Below the pieces are notes generated by a model. It was not told the DNA's origin. It ran no database searches and was given only the letters and a program-made list of their open reading frames with translations. A stretch of DNA of 64,000 nucleotides from CAZBAF01 sp964490245. GTDB taxonomy: Bacteria > Patescibacteriota > Saccharimonadia > Saccharimonadales > JACDBH01. A program made the position numbers and the translations under genes. The stretch covers positions 69,377-133,376 of the forward strand of contig CAZBAF010000003.1 in assembly GCA_964490245.1 (NCBI GenBank), written 5' to 3'. Below are positions 49,219 through 56,291 of this stretch, in pieces (position 1 is the first letter of the stretch; the number at the start of each line of letters is the position of its first letter).

Positions 49219-49254
49219 GGCAGGGTTTTATAAATTAAAACCCTAAAGTCTGCC
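49219..49254. other. Hairpin upstream of tRNA-Arg
   Basis: GGCAG..CTGCC and GGGTTTTA / TAAAACCC (49223-49230 with 49236-49243). On the minus strand it would lie in the leader of the tRNA-Arg transcript, downstream of a TACAAT box (complement of 49284-49289). Confidence 0.45.
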
Positions 49255-49332
49255 CGTACCCTGCATTTGCTAGCGCAGGATCATTGTACCATCTATCACC
49301 TCTATAAATAAAACATGGACAGACTGCTCATC

Positions 49333-49341
49333 TGCTACAAT
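49333..49341 (+). promoter_or_regulatory. Extended -10 promoter, leaderless
   Basis: TGCTACAAT with the hexamer at 49336-49341. The ATG of the PH-domain protein follows after 6 bases. Confidence 0.7.
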
Positions 49342-49347
49342 ATTCTT

Positions 49348-49923
49348 ATGGCAAAAAAGCAGACCGAAACGGCCGATAAGGGGCCGGTTCGCTATTTTAA
49401 GGATCAGTTTGATGATGAAGAGGTGTTGCTGGTGTTCCGCAAGCATCCCGTCGTCATGCGTAAGGGGCTGATCTTTGCATCGGTAGCCTTGCTGCTTGGG
49501 ACAATACCGTCACTTTTTAAGCCTGAGCCAAGCTGGTTCTTTATAGGCCTGGGTGTGGGTTTTATTGTGTGTATCCTGGTCTTTTTGCCGTTTTGGATCA
49601 GCTGGTACTACAGTGTATATATTGTGACCAATCAACGTCTGATTCAGATTACCCAAAAAGGCTTATTCCGCCGCAGCATGGTGGCACTGGGGCTCAACCA
49701 GATTCAGATGGTTAATTACGAGATTGACGGTCTGGAAGAAACCCTGCTGGGATTTGGTACAATAATGATACAGACATTTGTGGGCAGCCTGACTATCCAT
49801 GATGTTCATCACCCGGCTAAAATTCAAAAGGAATTACTGCATATATTGCGCGATCAGGGTATTGACGCGGTGGCCTCATCGGAGGAGCAATTTGTCCTGG
49901 AGGACTCCGCAGGCGACAATTAA
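49348..49923 (+). CDS. Membrane protein with bacterial PH domain (YdbS/DUF304-like)
   Basis: 191 residues. After a hydrophilic start, two adjacent membrane helices (GLIFASVALLLGTIPSLF and WFFIGLGVGFIVCILVFLPF) are followed by a PH-type domain: YSVYIVTNQRLIQITQKGLF, then VALGLNQIQMVNYEIDGLEE and LTIHDVHHPAKIQKELL. The TNQRLI strand is the hallmark of the bPH2 family. ATG 49348 is preferred over 49315 because of the leaderless promoter. It ends 5 bases before the parvulin gene. Role unknown. Confidence 0.85.
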   Translation: MAKKQTETADKGPVRYFKDQFDDEEVLLVFRKHPVVMRKGLIFASVALLLGTIPSLFKPEPSWFFIGLGVGFIVCILVFLPFWISWYYSVYIVTNQRLIQITQKGLFRRSMVALGLNQIQMVNYEIDGLEETLLGFGTIMIQTFVGSLTIHDVHHPAKIQKELLHILRDQGIDAVASSEEQFVLEDSAGDN

Positions 49924-49928
49924 ATTAT

Positions 49929-51002
49929 ATGAAGAAAAATCTCAAGAAAGCTAAAGAATCGGTCAAGAAACCGCTCAGGAAATTGCGCCGCAAACGCGAT
50001 CCTGTTGAGGCGGCCAAAGTGCCGTACATCACCAATGAAACCATTGCCGAACACCGCGAGCAGGTGCTGGCCGGAGCGCGCAAATATGTCTATCCCACAA
50101 TGCAGCATTCCAAGCATCGTATTATTGTCCTGTCGGCGATCATTGTCAGCATAACGCTCGTGGTCTTTTTTGCCTACTCGCTGCTTGGCCTGTATAAGTT
50201 CCAACATACCTCGACTTTTATGTATCGCATCACCCAGATTGTGCCGTTTCCGATAGCGCGCGCCTCGGGCCGTTTTGTGTCGTACGAAAGCTATCTTTTT
50301 GAGCTGAGGCACTACATGCACTATTACGAAACGCAGCAGAAGCTTAACTTTGCGAGCGAAGAAGGCCAGCTGCAACTGCAGGAGTTCAAGCGGCAGGCAC
50401 TGGATCAGGTGATTAACGACGCCTACATAAAACAGCTGGCTGAAGAACACGGTGTCAGCGTGACGACCCAAGAGGTAGAGCAGGAGATAGCCATTGTCAG
50501 GGAGCAGAACCGGCTGGGCACCAGCGATCAGGTGTTCGAGGATGTGCTGCGTGACTTTTGGGGCTGGTCAGTGAATGATTTTAAGCGCTCTTTGCGGCAG
50601 CAGATCCTAACCCGAAAGGTTGTCAGCAAGCTCAATGCCGATGCCTGGAACAAAGCCAACAGTGCTTTGTCAGAGCTGCGGGGCGGGGCGGATTTTGCTG
50701 AGGTGGCCAAGAAGTACTCTGACGACGAGCTGACCAAAGAATCCGGCGGTGATTACGGTATTGCAATTGATAAGGCAAACCGCGACATTCCGGCTAAGGT
50801 GACAGATGCCATATTTGCCAGCGAGCCGGGCGCACATTCGGGGATTATTGATACCGGCTATTCGCTGGAGATAGTTAAAACTCTCAGTTTTGAGGACGAC
50901 AAGGCGCGGGCTGCTCACATACAGGTGCTGTTTAAGGATATAAATGAGTTTCTGGACCCGGTACGTGACTCTTCACCGCCAGGGCGCTATTTGAAGCTGT
51001 AA
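49929..51002 (+). CDS. Membrane-anchored parvulin-type foldase (SurA/PrsA-like)
   Basis: 357 residues. A very basic cytoplasmic start (KKNLKKAKESVKKPLRKLRR) is followed by one membrane helix (IIVLSAIIVSITLVVFFAYS), an N-terminal chaperone-type helical domain (LQEFKRQALDQVINDAYIKQ, VSVTTQEVEQEIAIVREQNR) and a parvulin PPIase domain (LRGGADFAEVAKKYSDDELT, then KESGGDYGIAI). It should assist folding of exported proteins, of which this window encodes many. It probably forms an operon with the PH-domain gene. Confidence 0.9.
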   Translation: MKKNLKKAKESVKKPLRKLRRKRDPVEAAKVPYITNETIAEHREQVLAGARKYVYPTMQHSKHRIIVLSAIIVSITLVVFFAYSLLGLYKFQHTSTFMYRITQIVPFPIARASGRFVSYESYLFELRHYMHYYETQQKLNFASEEGQLQLQEFKRQALDQVINDAYIKQLAEEHGVSVTTQEVEQEIAIVREQNRLGTSDQVFEDVLRDFWGWSVNDFKRSLRQQILTRKVVSKLNADAWNKANSALSELRGGADFAEVAKKYSDDELTKESGGDYGIAIDKANRDIPAKVTDAIFASEPGAHSGIIDTGYSLEIVKTLSFEDDKARAAHIQVLFKDINEFLDPVRDSSPPGRYLKL

Positions 51003-51017
51003 CTGACACCTGCTCGT

Positions 51018-51035
51018 TGCGCGCTCGACCGGATT
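51018..51035 (-). repeat. tRNA-Asp 3'-end relic 1
   Basis: GCGCGCTCGACCGGATT repeats the 3' acceptor and T-arm end of the intact tRNA-Asp (51488-51504). It stands alone, 16 bases after the parvulin gene. No gene is seen in 51003-51485; short frames there carry no coding signal. Confidence 0.6.
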
Positions 51036-51267
51036 ATAGCTTCAGGCCGGGTCGCATGATGCGCCTTGGCTTCGGCATATAGGAACAAGCTCCTGAAATA
51101 CCGCCTCACTCGGAAATATGAGCAAGCTCCTATTTCTCTCGTTTCGTTGCATTATAGCCGTTTGGCCAGAAAACTGACTGGCCAAGCCGGGGTTCCCGCA
51201 AAACCTGTTTTGTGGGGTGGAGACCGTTATCTGAACCGGCAGTTCCGGTTCTTGCCAGACCCAGCAA

Positions 51268-51307
51268 GCCATACAAAAAGCCCCATCTTTTGAATGGGGC
51301 ATTTTGT
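51268..51307 (-). terminator. Terminator behind tRNA-Asp relic 2
   Basis: CATACAAAAAGCCCCAT TCAAAA-type loop ATGGGGCATTTTGTATG. It has the same layout as terminators behind the intact tRNAs here. Confidence 0.75.
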
Positions 51308-51400
51308 ATGGCGCGCTCGACCGGATAGCGCACATCTGCAGCCGTGCTCGGAACTAAGAGGTAGTTCCTGTGCGCGGCTTTGATGACCGAACCGGCGATC
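51308..51400 (-). pseudogene. Interrupted tRNA-Asp relic 2
   Basis: The acceptor and T-arm end TGGCGCGCTCGACCGGAT and the next tRNA piece CGAACCGGCGATCT are both present but separated by about 60 bases at the T-loop. The insert forms its own hairpin: GCGCAC..GTGCGC with GGAACTA..TAGTTCC. The 5' half of the tRNA is missing. Confidence 0.6.
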
Positions 51401-51449
51401 TGCTCGCTTTGCTCGCTATCGCCGGCTCAAGCCGGATCAAATCGTGACC

Positions 51450-51485
51450 AAATAAAATACCCCAGACAGGCTGGGGCACTTTATT
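51450..51485 (-). terminator. Terminator of tRNA-Asp
   Basis: AAATAAA..TACCCCAG ACAGG CTGGGGCA..TTTATTT, directly behind the tRNA on the minus strand. Confidence 0.85.
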
Positions 51486-51562
51486 TGGCGCGCTCGACCG
51501 GATTCGAACCGGCGATCTCCTCCGTGACAGGGAGGCATGTTAGGCCTCTACACCACGAGCGC
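51486..51562 (-). tRNA. tRNA-Asp (anticodon GUC)
   Basis: Minus strand: acceptor GCGCTCG / CGAGCGC, anticodon loop CTGTCAC, T-arm CCGGTTCGAATCCGG, encoded CCA. Confidence 0.96.
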
Positions 51563-51630
51563 ATATTTGGCGTGCAACTGGTACATTCTACCATTTACAT
51601 CTGTTATTTTCAATATTTATACCAGGTTTA

Positions 51631-52056
51631 TTAAGCGTCAGAGTTTCGGTATCTGTAGGCAGCAATCCCGAGGCCGATCAAAACCACAATAAGCAACAAA
51701 TAGACCGGCCCAAAAGGTATCTCGATACTGTTTCCAAAAAATCCGGTATTGAGCGTATCCATGCCGCGCAGCAACATATGTACGAACAGCAGCAGCCATA
51801 TAAAACCGGCTGCTATGCCGGCTTTTATAAAGCCATCTTTAAACATGTTTGTGTCATCCATAAGCAGGACCCCGATGGCGCCCGCAACTTCGAGGCAGAT
51901 TATGGTAAGAGACAGAGGGAACGGTATCAAATGCGGCAAGCCGTGATTAAATAAAGCGTGTTGAAGTGACAAAGGCCCAAACAATTGGGTCACAGCCATG
52001 ACGGTCAAGAAGATACCAAAAATGTTCGCGATAAGGTTGTGCATACAGTTCAGCAT
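51631..52056 (-). CDS. DoxX-like membrane protein
   Basis: 141 residues with four membrane helices (IANIFGIFLTVMAVTQLFGP; LIPFPLSLTIICLEVAGAIG; AGIAAGFIWLLLFVHMLL; VYLLLIVVLIGLGIAAY). The pattern of helix 2 with a Glu in ICLEVAGAIGVLLM fits the DoxX/DoxD-like superfamily, whose members are membrane partners in redox or stress functions. Two ATG codons (positions 1 and 5) are possible starts. The function cannot be given more exactly. Confidence 0.7.
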   Translation of the reverse strand: MLNCMHNLIANIFGIFLTVMAVTQLFGPLSLQHALFNHGLPHLIPFPLSLTIICLEVAGAIGVLLMDDTNMFKDGFIKAGIAAGFIWLLLFVHMLLRGMDTLNTGFFGNSIEIPFGPVYLLLIVVLIGLGIAAYRYRNSDA

Positions 52057-52115
52057 TATAGTCTAAGACTGGATGTGGTCATATATCTGCTGGTATACTA
52101 TTCGCGTTTACAGGT

Positions 52116-52191
52116 GCCGAAGTAGCTCAGCTGGTAGAGCAGCTCATTCGTAACGAGCAGGTCGTGGGTTCGAGTCCCATCTTCGGCTCCA
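52116..52191 (+). tRNA. tRNA-Thr (anticodon CGU)
   Basis: Acceptor GCCGAAG / CTTCGGC, D-loop AGCTGGTAGAG, anticodon loop TTCGTAA, T-arm GTGGGTTCGAGTCCCAT, discriminator U and encoded CCA. TATACT at 52093-52098 is its promoter. The 3' end UCCA is complementary to UGGA in the thrS leader. Confidence 0.96.
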
Positions 52192-52248
52192 CAATTGGCT
52201 TTTCTGGTTCCGTGAAAGGATTCGTAAGGCCAAAGGTCTACCAAAAGA

Positions 52249-52282
52249 CCAAACCAAGCAGCTTGCTGCTGTTTGGGTTTTT
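52249..52282 (+). terminator. Terminator after tRNA-Thr
   Basis: CCAAAC-CA-AGCAG CTTG CTGCT-GTTTGG followed by GTTTTTG. Confidence 0.8.
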
Positions 52283-52368
52283 GAGAGGAGATGGCTTTAT
52301 TAGATTGCCAGAAGTGCCGAGCAAACTTGTTTTGTTGGCAGCACGGCAATCAAACCATTACGCCTCGA

Positions 52369-52443
52369 GCGGGTATCGTATAACGGCTATTATGTATCCT
52401 TCCCAAGGATGAGACGAGGGTTCGACTCCCTCTACCCGCACCA
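52369..52443 (+). tRNA. tRNA-Gly (anticodon CCC)
   Basis: Acceptor GCGGGTA / TACCCGC, anticodon loop TTCCCAA between ATCC and GGAT, T-arm GAGGGTTCGACTCCCTC, encoded CCA. A tandem repeat CCCCGGCATACGT follows at 52483-52520. Confidence 0.94.
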
Positions 52444-52577
52444 AACGAGCTTACAAGACAAAATTAAACGATAAAAAGTAACCCCCGGCATACGTAAAGT
52501 AGCCCCGGCATACGTGATCTGCCCGCTATTCCTGTTCGCATGGTTTGTGTCAGTCAGGTATAATACATAAAACAGCC

Positions 52578-52934
52578 ATGACTATTCCAAGCCGTTATTT
52601 TCATAATCGTTCCATTCTTTTGTTGCTTATCATTAACTTTGTGTTGGTTCTGATAGGCTCGGTGCTGGTATTGTTCAAGCTGGATTCGGGCACGGCGCCA
52701 AACTACATCATCGAGTATCGCGCCAATGTCGGCATTGGCGAGTACCGGCGGGGGACGGCGCTTGATATGGCGGGCTTTGTCTTTTTCCTGCTTATTAATA
52801 TGACGGTTTGCATCCTTATTAGCATACGGACTTTTACTGTGCGCAAGCATGTATCGGTTATGGTGTTGGCGGTGTCCTGCTTGTTGAGTCTGCTTGCCAT
52901 TATTACCAGTAACGCCTTAATGGGGTTTAGATAG
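52578..52934 (+). CDS. Small membrane protein upstream of the GT2 synthase
   Basis: 118 residues with three membrane helices (ILLLLIINFVLVLIGSVLVL; MAGFVFFLLINMTVCILISI; VMVLAVSCLLSLLAIIT). The outer loop between helices 1 and 2 contains YIIEYRANVGIGEYRRG. No family is recognised. The ATG at 52578 follows a TATAAT (52553-52568 region) by about 13 bases. It is 3 bases from the GT2 gene and may be a membrane partner of that enzyme. Confidence 0.6.
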   Translation: MTIPSRYFHNRSILLLLIINFVLVLIGSVLVLFKLDSGTAPNYIIEYRANVGIGEYRRGTALDMAGFVFFLLINMTVCILISIRTFTVRKHVSVMVLAVSCLLSLLAIITSNALMGFR

Positions 52935-52937
52935 GTC

Positions 52938-54527
52938 ATGAAAAACATAGAGATTCCTCGTGTAGAAGAGCGCGGCTGGAGATACCGCTTGTGGGAAATG
53001 ATTCCTGGCCTGATCAGCTGGTCTATTTTGCTGATGCCGTTTATCCTGAGTATTTTTAACCCAACGCTATTTGCGGTGTTTATTATTGCCTACCTGATTA
53101 TCTGGTTTTGTAAGGGTCTAGCCATGAGTCTGCGCTCTATTCAGGGGTGGCGAATGCTGAACCGCCAGCAAAAGCTCAACTGGCAGCTCCTTATTAACGA
53201 CCTCGAGGCCGGCGAGCCGGTGCACCCCCGCGGCAAAAACCCCAAATGGCATCTCCGTAATCTGGCGCGCCTCAAAGAGTATCCTCTTTTTTGCAAACCG
53301 AGCGAGGTCTATCACGCCATTATCATCGCGACCTACAACGAAAGCCGCGATATCCTGGAGCCGACCATAAAATCGGTACTTGCCTCGCACTACGATATGA
53401 AAAAGGTCATTCTGTATCTGGCATATGAGGAGCGGGGCGGGCCAGATGTAGAGGCACAGGCCAAGCAACTGATTGCCGAGTACGGTCCGCAGTTTAAGCA
53501 TGCAGTTGCAGTAAAGCATCCCCAGGATATCCCCGGCGAGGTTATCGGCAAGGGCGGCAATATAACTTATGCCGGCCGCCAGCTGCAAAAATACCTTGAG
53601 CAGGCAAAGATCAATCCCGAGAAAGTTGTCGTCACCACGCTTGACGCCGATAACCGTCCGCACCCCTGGTATCTGGCCGCGCTGACCTATACCTTCTGCA
53701 GCACCGAGGATCCGCGCTATGTGTCCTATCAGCCCATCCCGCTTTTTCTTAACAATATCTGGGATGCGCCGGCGCTAATGCGCGTGATTGCCACCGGTAA
53801 CTCTTTCTGGAACATTGTGCTGAGCCTGCGCCCGCATATGCTGCGTAATTTTTCCAGTCATGCCCAAAGCATGGCTGCGCTTATTGATACGGACTTTTGG
53901 AGTGTGCGCACCATTGTAGAGGATGGTCACCAGTTCTGGCGGACGTATTTTAGATATGACGGCCGGCACGAGGTCTACCCAATCTTTACGCCGATTTATC
54001 AGGATGCGGTCCTGGCTGATACCTATCGGCGTACTCTTAAGGCGCAGTTTGTGCAGATCAGGCGCTGGGCATACGGAGCCAGCGATATCGCCTATGTGGC
54101 TACAAAAGGCTTTGGACGCGGCAGCAAAGTGCCCAAGCTGGATATGCTGATGAAGTTCGGGCGGCTGCTGGAAGGACACATATCATGGGCCACGGCGTCG
54201 CTGCTTCTCCTGCTTGCACCTCTTATACCGGTCATCTTAAGGCCCGAGAACTTTGTCGCCAACCAGCTGCCGCGCCTGGCCAGCACTATTCAGACGATTG
54301 CTCTCAGCGGTATTTTTGTGAGCCTGCTTATCAGTCTGCGCTTCCTGCCGCCCCGTCCCGAGCGATACAAACGCCGCCGCAACATACTGATGGTGCTGCA
54401 GTGGGTGTTGCTGCCGGTTACGACTATTCTGTTTAACACTTTGGCGGCAATTACGTCACAGACCAGACTGCTGTTCGGCAAATACCTGGGTAAGTTTGAC
54501 GTGACTGAAAAGGCGGTCAAACAGTGA
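52938..54527 (+). CDS. Processive glycosyltransferase family 2 (cellulose-synthase-like)
   Basis: 529 residues. Two N-terminal membrane helices (LISWSILLMPFILSIF and LFAVFIIAYLIIWF) precede the GT-A domain: HAIIIATYNESRDILEPTIK, the DxD-like TTLDADNRPHPWY, the catalytic VEDGHQFW and the QxxRW motif in VQIRRWAYGASD. Three to four C-terminal membrane helices follow (ASLLLLLAPLIPVIL; TIALSGIFVSLLISL). It polymerises and exports a polysaccharide of unknown kind. The stop at 54527 is immediately followed by a large inverted repeat. Confidence 0.92.
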   Translation: MKNIEIPRVEERGWRYRLWEMIPGLISWSILLMPFILSIFNPTLFAVFIIAYLIIWFCKGLAMSLRSIQGWRMLNRQQKLNWQLLINDLEAGEPVHPRGKNPKWHLRNLARLKEYPLFCKPSEVYHAIIIATYNESRDILEPTIKSVLASHYDMKKVILYLAYEERGGPDVEAQAKQLIAEYGPQFKHAVAVKHPQDIPGEVIGKGGNITYAGRQLQKYLEQAKINPEKVVVTTLDADNRPHPWYLAALTYTFCSTEDPRYVSYQPIPLFLNNIWDAPALMRVIATGNSFWNIVLSLRPHMLRNFSSHAQSMAALIDTDFWSVRTIVEDGHQFWRTYFRYDGRHEVYPIFTPIYQDAVLADTYRRTLKAQFVQIRRWAYGASDIAYVATKGFGRGSKVPKLDMLMKFGRLLEGHISWATASLLLLLAPLIPVILRPENFVANQLPRLASTIQTIALSGIFVSLLISLRFLPPRPERYKRRRNILMVLQWVLLPVTTILFNTLAAITSQTRLLFGKYLGKFDVTEKAVKQ

Positions 54528-54529
54528 GC

Positions 54530-54653
54530 CAGAACCTGCCTGTTTGGCGCATTCTGGGCGAAAACCTGCGCTCCGCATTCACCGTATGTCATATACGCCT
54601 CATTTACGGTGCTCACTTTTCATCCCAGACTGCGCACAAACACGCAGGTTCTG
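54530..54653. repeat. 124-base imperfect inverted repeat
   Basis: CCAGAACCTGC-TGTTTG-GCGCA-TCTGGG-GAAAA on the left arm matches, in the same order, the reverse complement of the right arm ending at 54653, with CACCGTA / TACGGTG further in. It fills the gap between the GT2 stop and the VKOR start. It could be a short nonautonomous insertion or a large attenuator hairpin. Confidence 0.75.
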
Positions 54654-54669
54654 GGCGAGAGGCAGGGTA

Positions 54670-55275
54670 TTGCAGTTGAGACAACGGACTTTGCCGCAGG
54701 TCATCGGCATACTGCTAACAGTCTTTGGTTTGATCGGATTTTTTGCTTCGGCAGATTTATCAATAGAAAAAGTCCAGCTCTTGAAAGACCCCGGTTACGA
54801 GCCAAGCTGCAACATCAGCCCGCTGTTATCGTGCGGTTCGGTTATGATCACCAGGCAGGCTGAGGTGTTCGGTTTTCCGAATCCTTTCATCGGTGTGGCC
54901 GGTTTTGCCATTATTACTACGGTGGGCATGGCGCTATTGGCTGGGGCGCAGTTTAAGCGTTGGTTCTGGCTGGGCTTGCAGGCCGGGACGGTGTTCGGGG
55001 TCCTGTTTGTAACCTGGCTGCAGTACCAGAGTATTTACGTTATTGAAGCCCTGTGCCCGTACTGCATGATCGTGTGGGCGGTTACTATCCCGATATTTTT
55101 GTACGTACTTATTTATAACCTGCGCGCAGGCCATATCAAGACAGCCGGCATCGGGCGGTCGATGAGCGGTTTCATACAGAAAAACCACGGCAGCATTCTG
55201 CTGATCTGGTATGCGCTGATCTTTTTGGCTATACTGACGCACTTTTGGTACTACTGGCAGACACTTGTTTATTAG
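54670..55275 (+). CDS. Vitamin K epoxide reductase-family protein (VKOR)
   Basis: VKOR reoxidises DsbA-like proteins and so drives disulfide formation in exported proteins. About 200 residues with five membrane helices. Two catalytic cysteine groups are present: CNISPLLSCGSVM in the first loop and the active-site CPYC in VIEALCPYCMIVWAV. FPNPFIGVAGFAI contains the conserved half-cap region. The start is a TTG at 54670 or 54676; the longer frame from 54544 runs through the inverted repeat. No fused thioredoxin domain is present. The many cysteine-rich pilus and surface proteins of this window are natural clients. Confidence 0.92.
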   Translation: MQLRQRTLPQVIGILLTVFGLIGFFASADLSIEKVQLLKDPGYEPSCNISPLLSCGSVMITRQAEVFGFPNPFIGVAGFAIITTVGMALLAGAQFKRWFWLGLQAGTVFGVLFVTWLQYQSIYVIEALCPYCMIVWAVTIPIFLYVLIYNLRAGHIKTAGIGRSMSGFIQKNHGSILLIWYALIFLAILTHFWYYWQTLVY

Positions 55276-55311
55276 CCAATTAGCCAATTAGCCAAATGGT
55301 AAATGGTAAAT
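55273..55311. repeat. Degenerate short tandem repeats
   Basis: Four units of TTAGCCAA/AATTAGCC followed by three units of ATGGTAA. Similar short degenerate repeats of other sequence occur at 14091-14160, 15600-15625, 39845-39885, 41020-41075 and 48280-48305. Confidence 0.8.
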
Positions 55312-55423
55312 GACAAAGGCGACTCTGTTAGCGGGTCAACATATTGTCATGATTCGTTCGCATGCAGCATGTTTAGCCATAGATATTGTGTTGATTTGTT
55401 ATAAAGGCTCTACCTTGATGACC

Positions 55424-55870
55424 TTAGCCCTGGTCCTGTTTGCCGCTGCCTCTTAGGGCGGTCTGATGATAAGCCTTGTAGGTGTGGGCGGCCAGCGTAT
55501 CGTATCGTTTGAGCGCCAGATGGGCGGCTAAGGCAATCTCCCTCATGGTAAGCAGTCCGGCGGGATGGGCCTTTTTGCGTCTGAGCAGGCTGCCGATGAC
55601 GGTTTCGGTCAGGCCGGTGGCGCTGGCCAGGGCGTCCTGACGGTGACCCAGGGCTCGGTGCAGGCTCATGAACAATTTGTCGCGGCTAAAAGGATAGATT
55701 TTGCCGCGCACGCCCTCTACGGCCAGCGCTGTGCTGTAGTCAGGCAGCTCGAGAGTGGTAAATTGTGCGACGCACGTTTTGCAGCGCCGGCGCCGCCATA
55801 CAGACGGGTTGCGCGCCCGAGCGCGCGAATTATACGTTTCGGTGTCGTTGCCGCAATAAATACAGTTCAT
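55424..55870 (-). CDS. nrdR: NrdR-like regulator (zinc ribbon plus ATP-cone)
   Basis: NrdR represses ribonucleotide reductase genes in response to dATP/ATP. The N-terminal zinc ribbon has MNCIYCGNDTETYNSRARAR and RRRRCKTCVAQFTTLELPDY with both CxxC pairs. An ATP-cone-like part follows (GKIYPFSRDKLFMSLHRALG; TETVIGSLLRRKKAHPAGLL). The protein (148 residues) is close to the usual length, but the ATP-cone is divergent. GAAAGGA precedes the ATG at 55870. The 12 bases ACATATTGTCAT occur on both sides of the gene (near 55342 and 55978). No nrd gene is in the window. Confidence 0.85.
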   Translation of the reverse strand: MNCIYCGNDTETYNSRARARNPSVWRRRRCKTCVAQFTTLELPDYSTALAVEGVRGKIYPFSRDKLFMSLHRALGHRQDALASATGLTETVIGSLLRRKKAHPAGLLTMREIALAAHLALKRYDTLAAHTYKAYHQTALRGSGKQDQG

Positions 55871-56039
55871 TTTTTCCTTTCTCTTGGGGTGAGCAGCCGC
55901 TGCTCGTAAAAACCCCGTTTTGCTAGGTAATGGCGCGGGCCTTAAAAAGGCGCTTCTAAAAACCATGACCATGACTACATATTGTCATAACGCTGGCAAA
56001 AATACCAGTGGATAAGTAAGTAAAAAGCAGGGGAAAAGT

Positions 56040-56070
56040 AAAACCGCCGGGTTTAGTGCCCGACGGTTTT
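56040..56070 (-). terminator. Terminator behind the 36-residue gene
   Basis: AAAACCG-CCGGG / CCCG-CGGTTTT stem with T-run on the minus strand. Confidence 0.75.
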
Positions 56071-56100
56071 GTTGATTTCCACCTCTTTCGTTAATTCGGG

Positions 56101-56211
56101 TTACGCATTATTGGCGCGTGGCCGGCGTAACCGTTGCTTGCCTGGCTTGGTAAGCAGTTCCTCATAGAAAAGCTTAAAGCCATCAAGCGCTGTTGGTTGA
56201 GATTTACTCAC
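56101..56211 (-). CDS. Small basic protein, 36 residues
   Basis: GTG start at 56211, stop TAA at 56103-56101. The peptide begins MSKSQPTALDGFKLFYEELL and ends in a basic stretch (KQRLRRPRANNA). GGGAG lies before the start and an intrinsic terminator lies 30 bases behind the stop, so it has the full layout of a gene. No family is recognised. The rest of 55973-56291 shows no other gene. Confidence 0.5.
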   Translation of the reverse strand: MSKSQPTALDGFKLFYEELLTKPGKQRLRRPRANNA

Positions 56212-56270
56212 CAAAAACTCCCGATTAACACGCTTATGTTAACATATTAGCTTATAAAAGTCAATGTTCG

Positions 56271-56279
56271 TGGTATACT
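56271..56279 (+). promoter_or_regulatory. Extended -10 promoter of tgt
   Basis: TGGTATACT; the ATG at 56292 is 12 bases after the hexamer, leaving a 5' UTR of about 5 bases. Confidence 0.65.
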
Positions 56280-56291
56280 TACCTCTGTTTT

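Noticed and set aside
51380..51634. Short frame reading RSTGFEPAISSVTGRHVRPL
   Set aside because: This is the well-known translation of a tRNA-Asp gene on the wrong strand, not a protein.
52098..52349. Short frame reading AEDGTRTHDLLVTNELLYQL
   Set aside because: Antisense translation of tRNA-Thr; a common false gene call.
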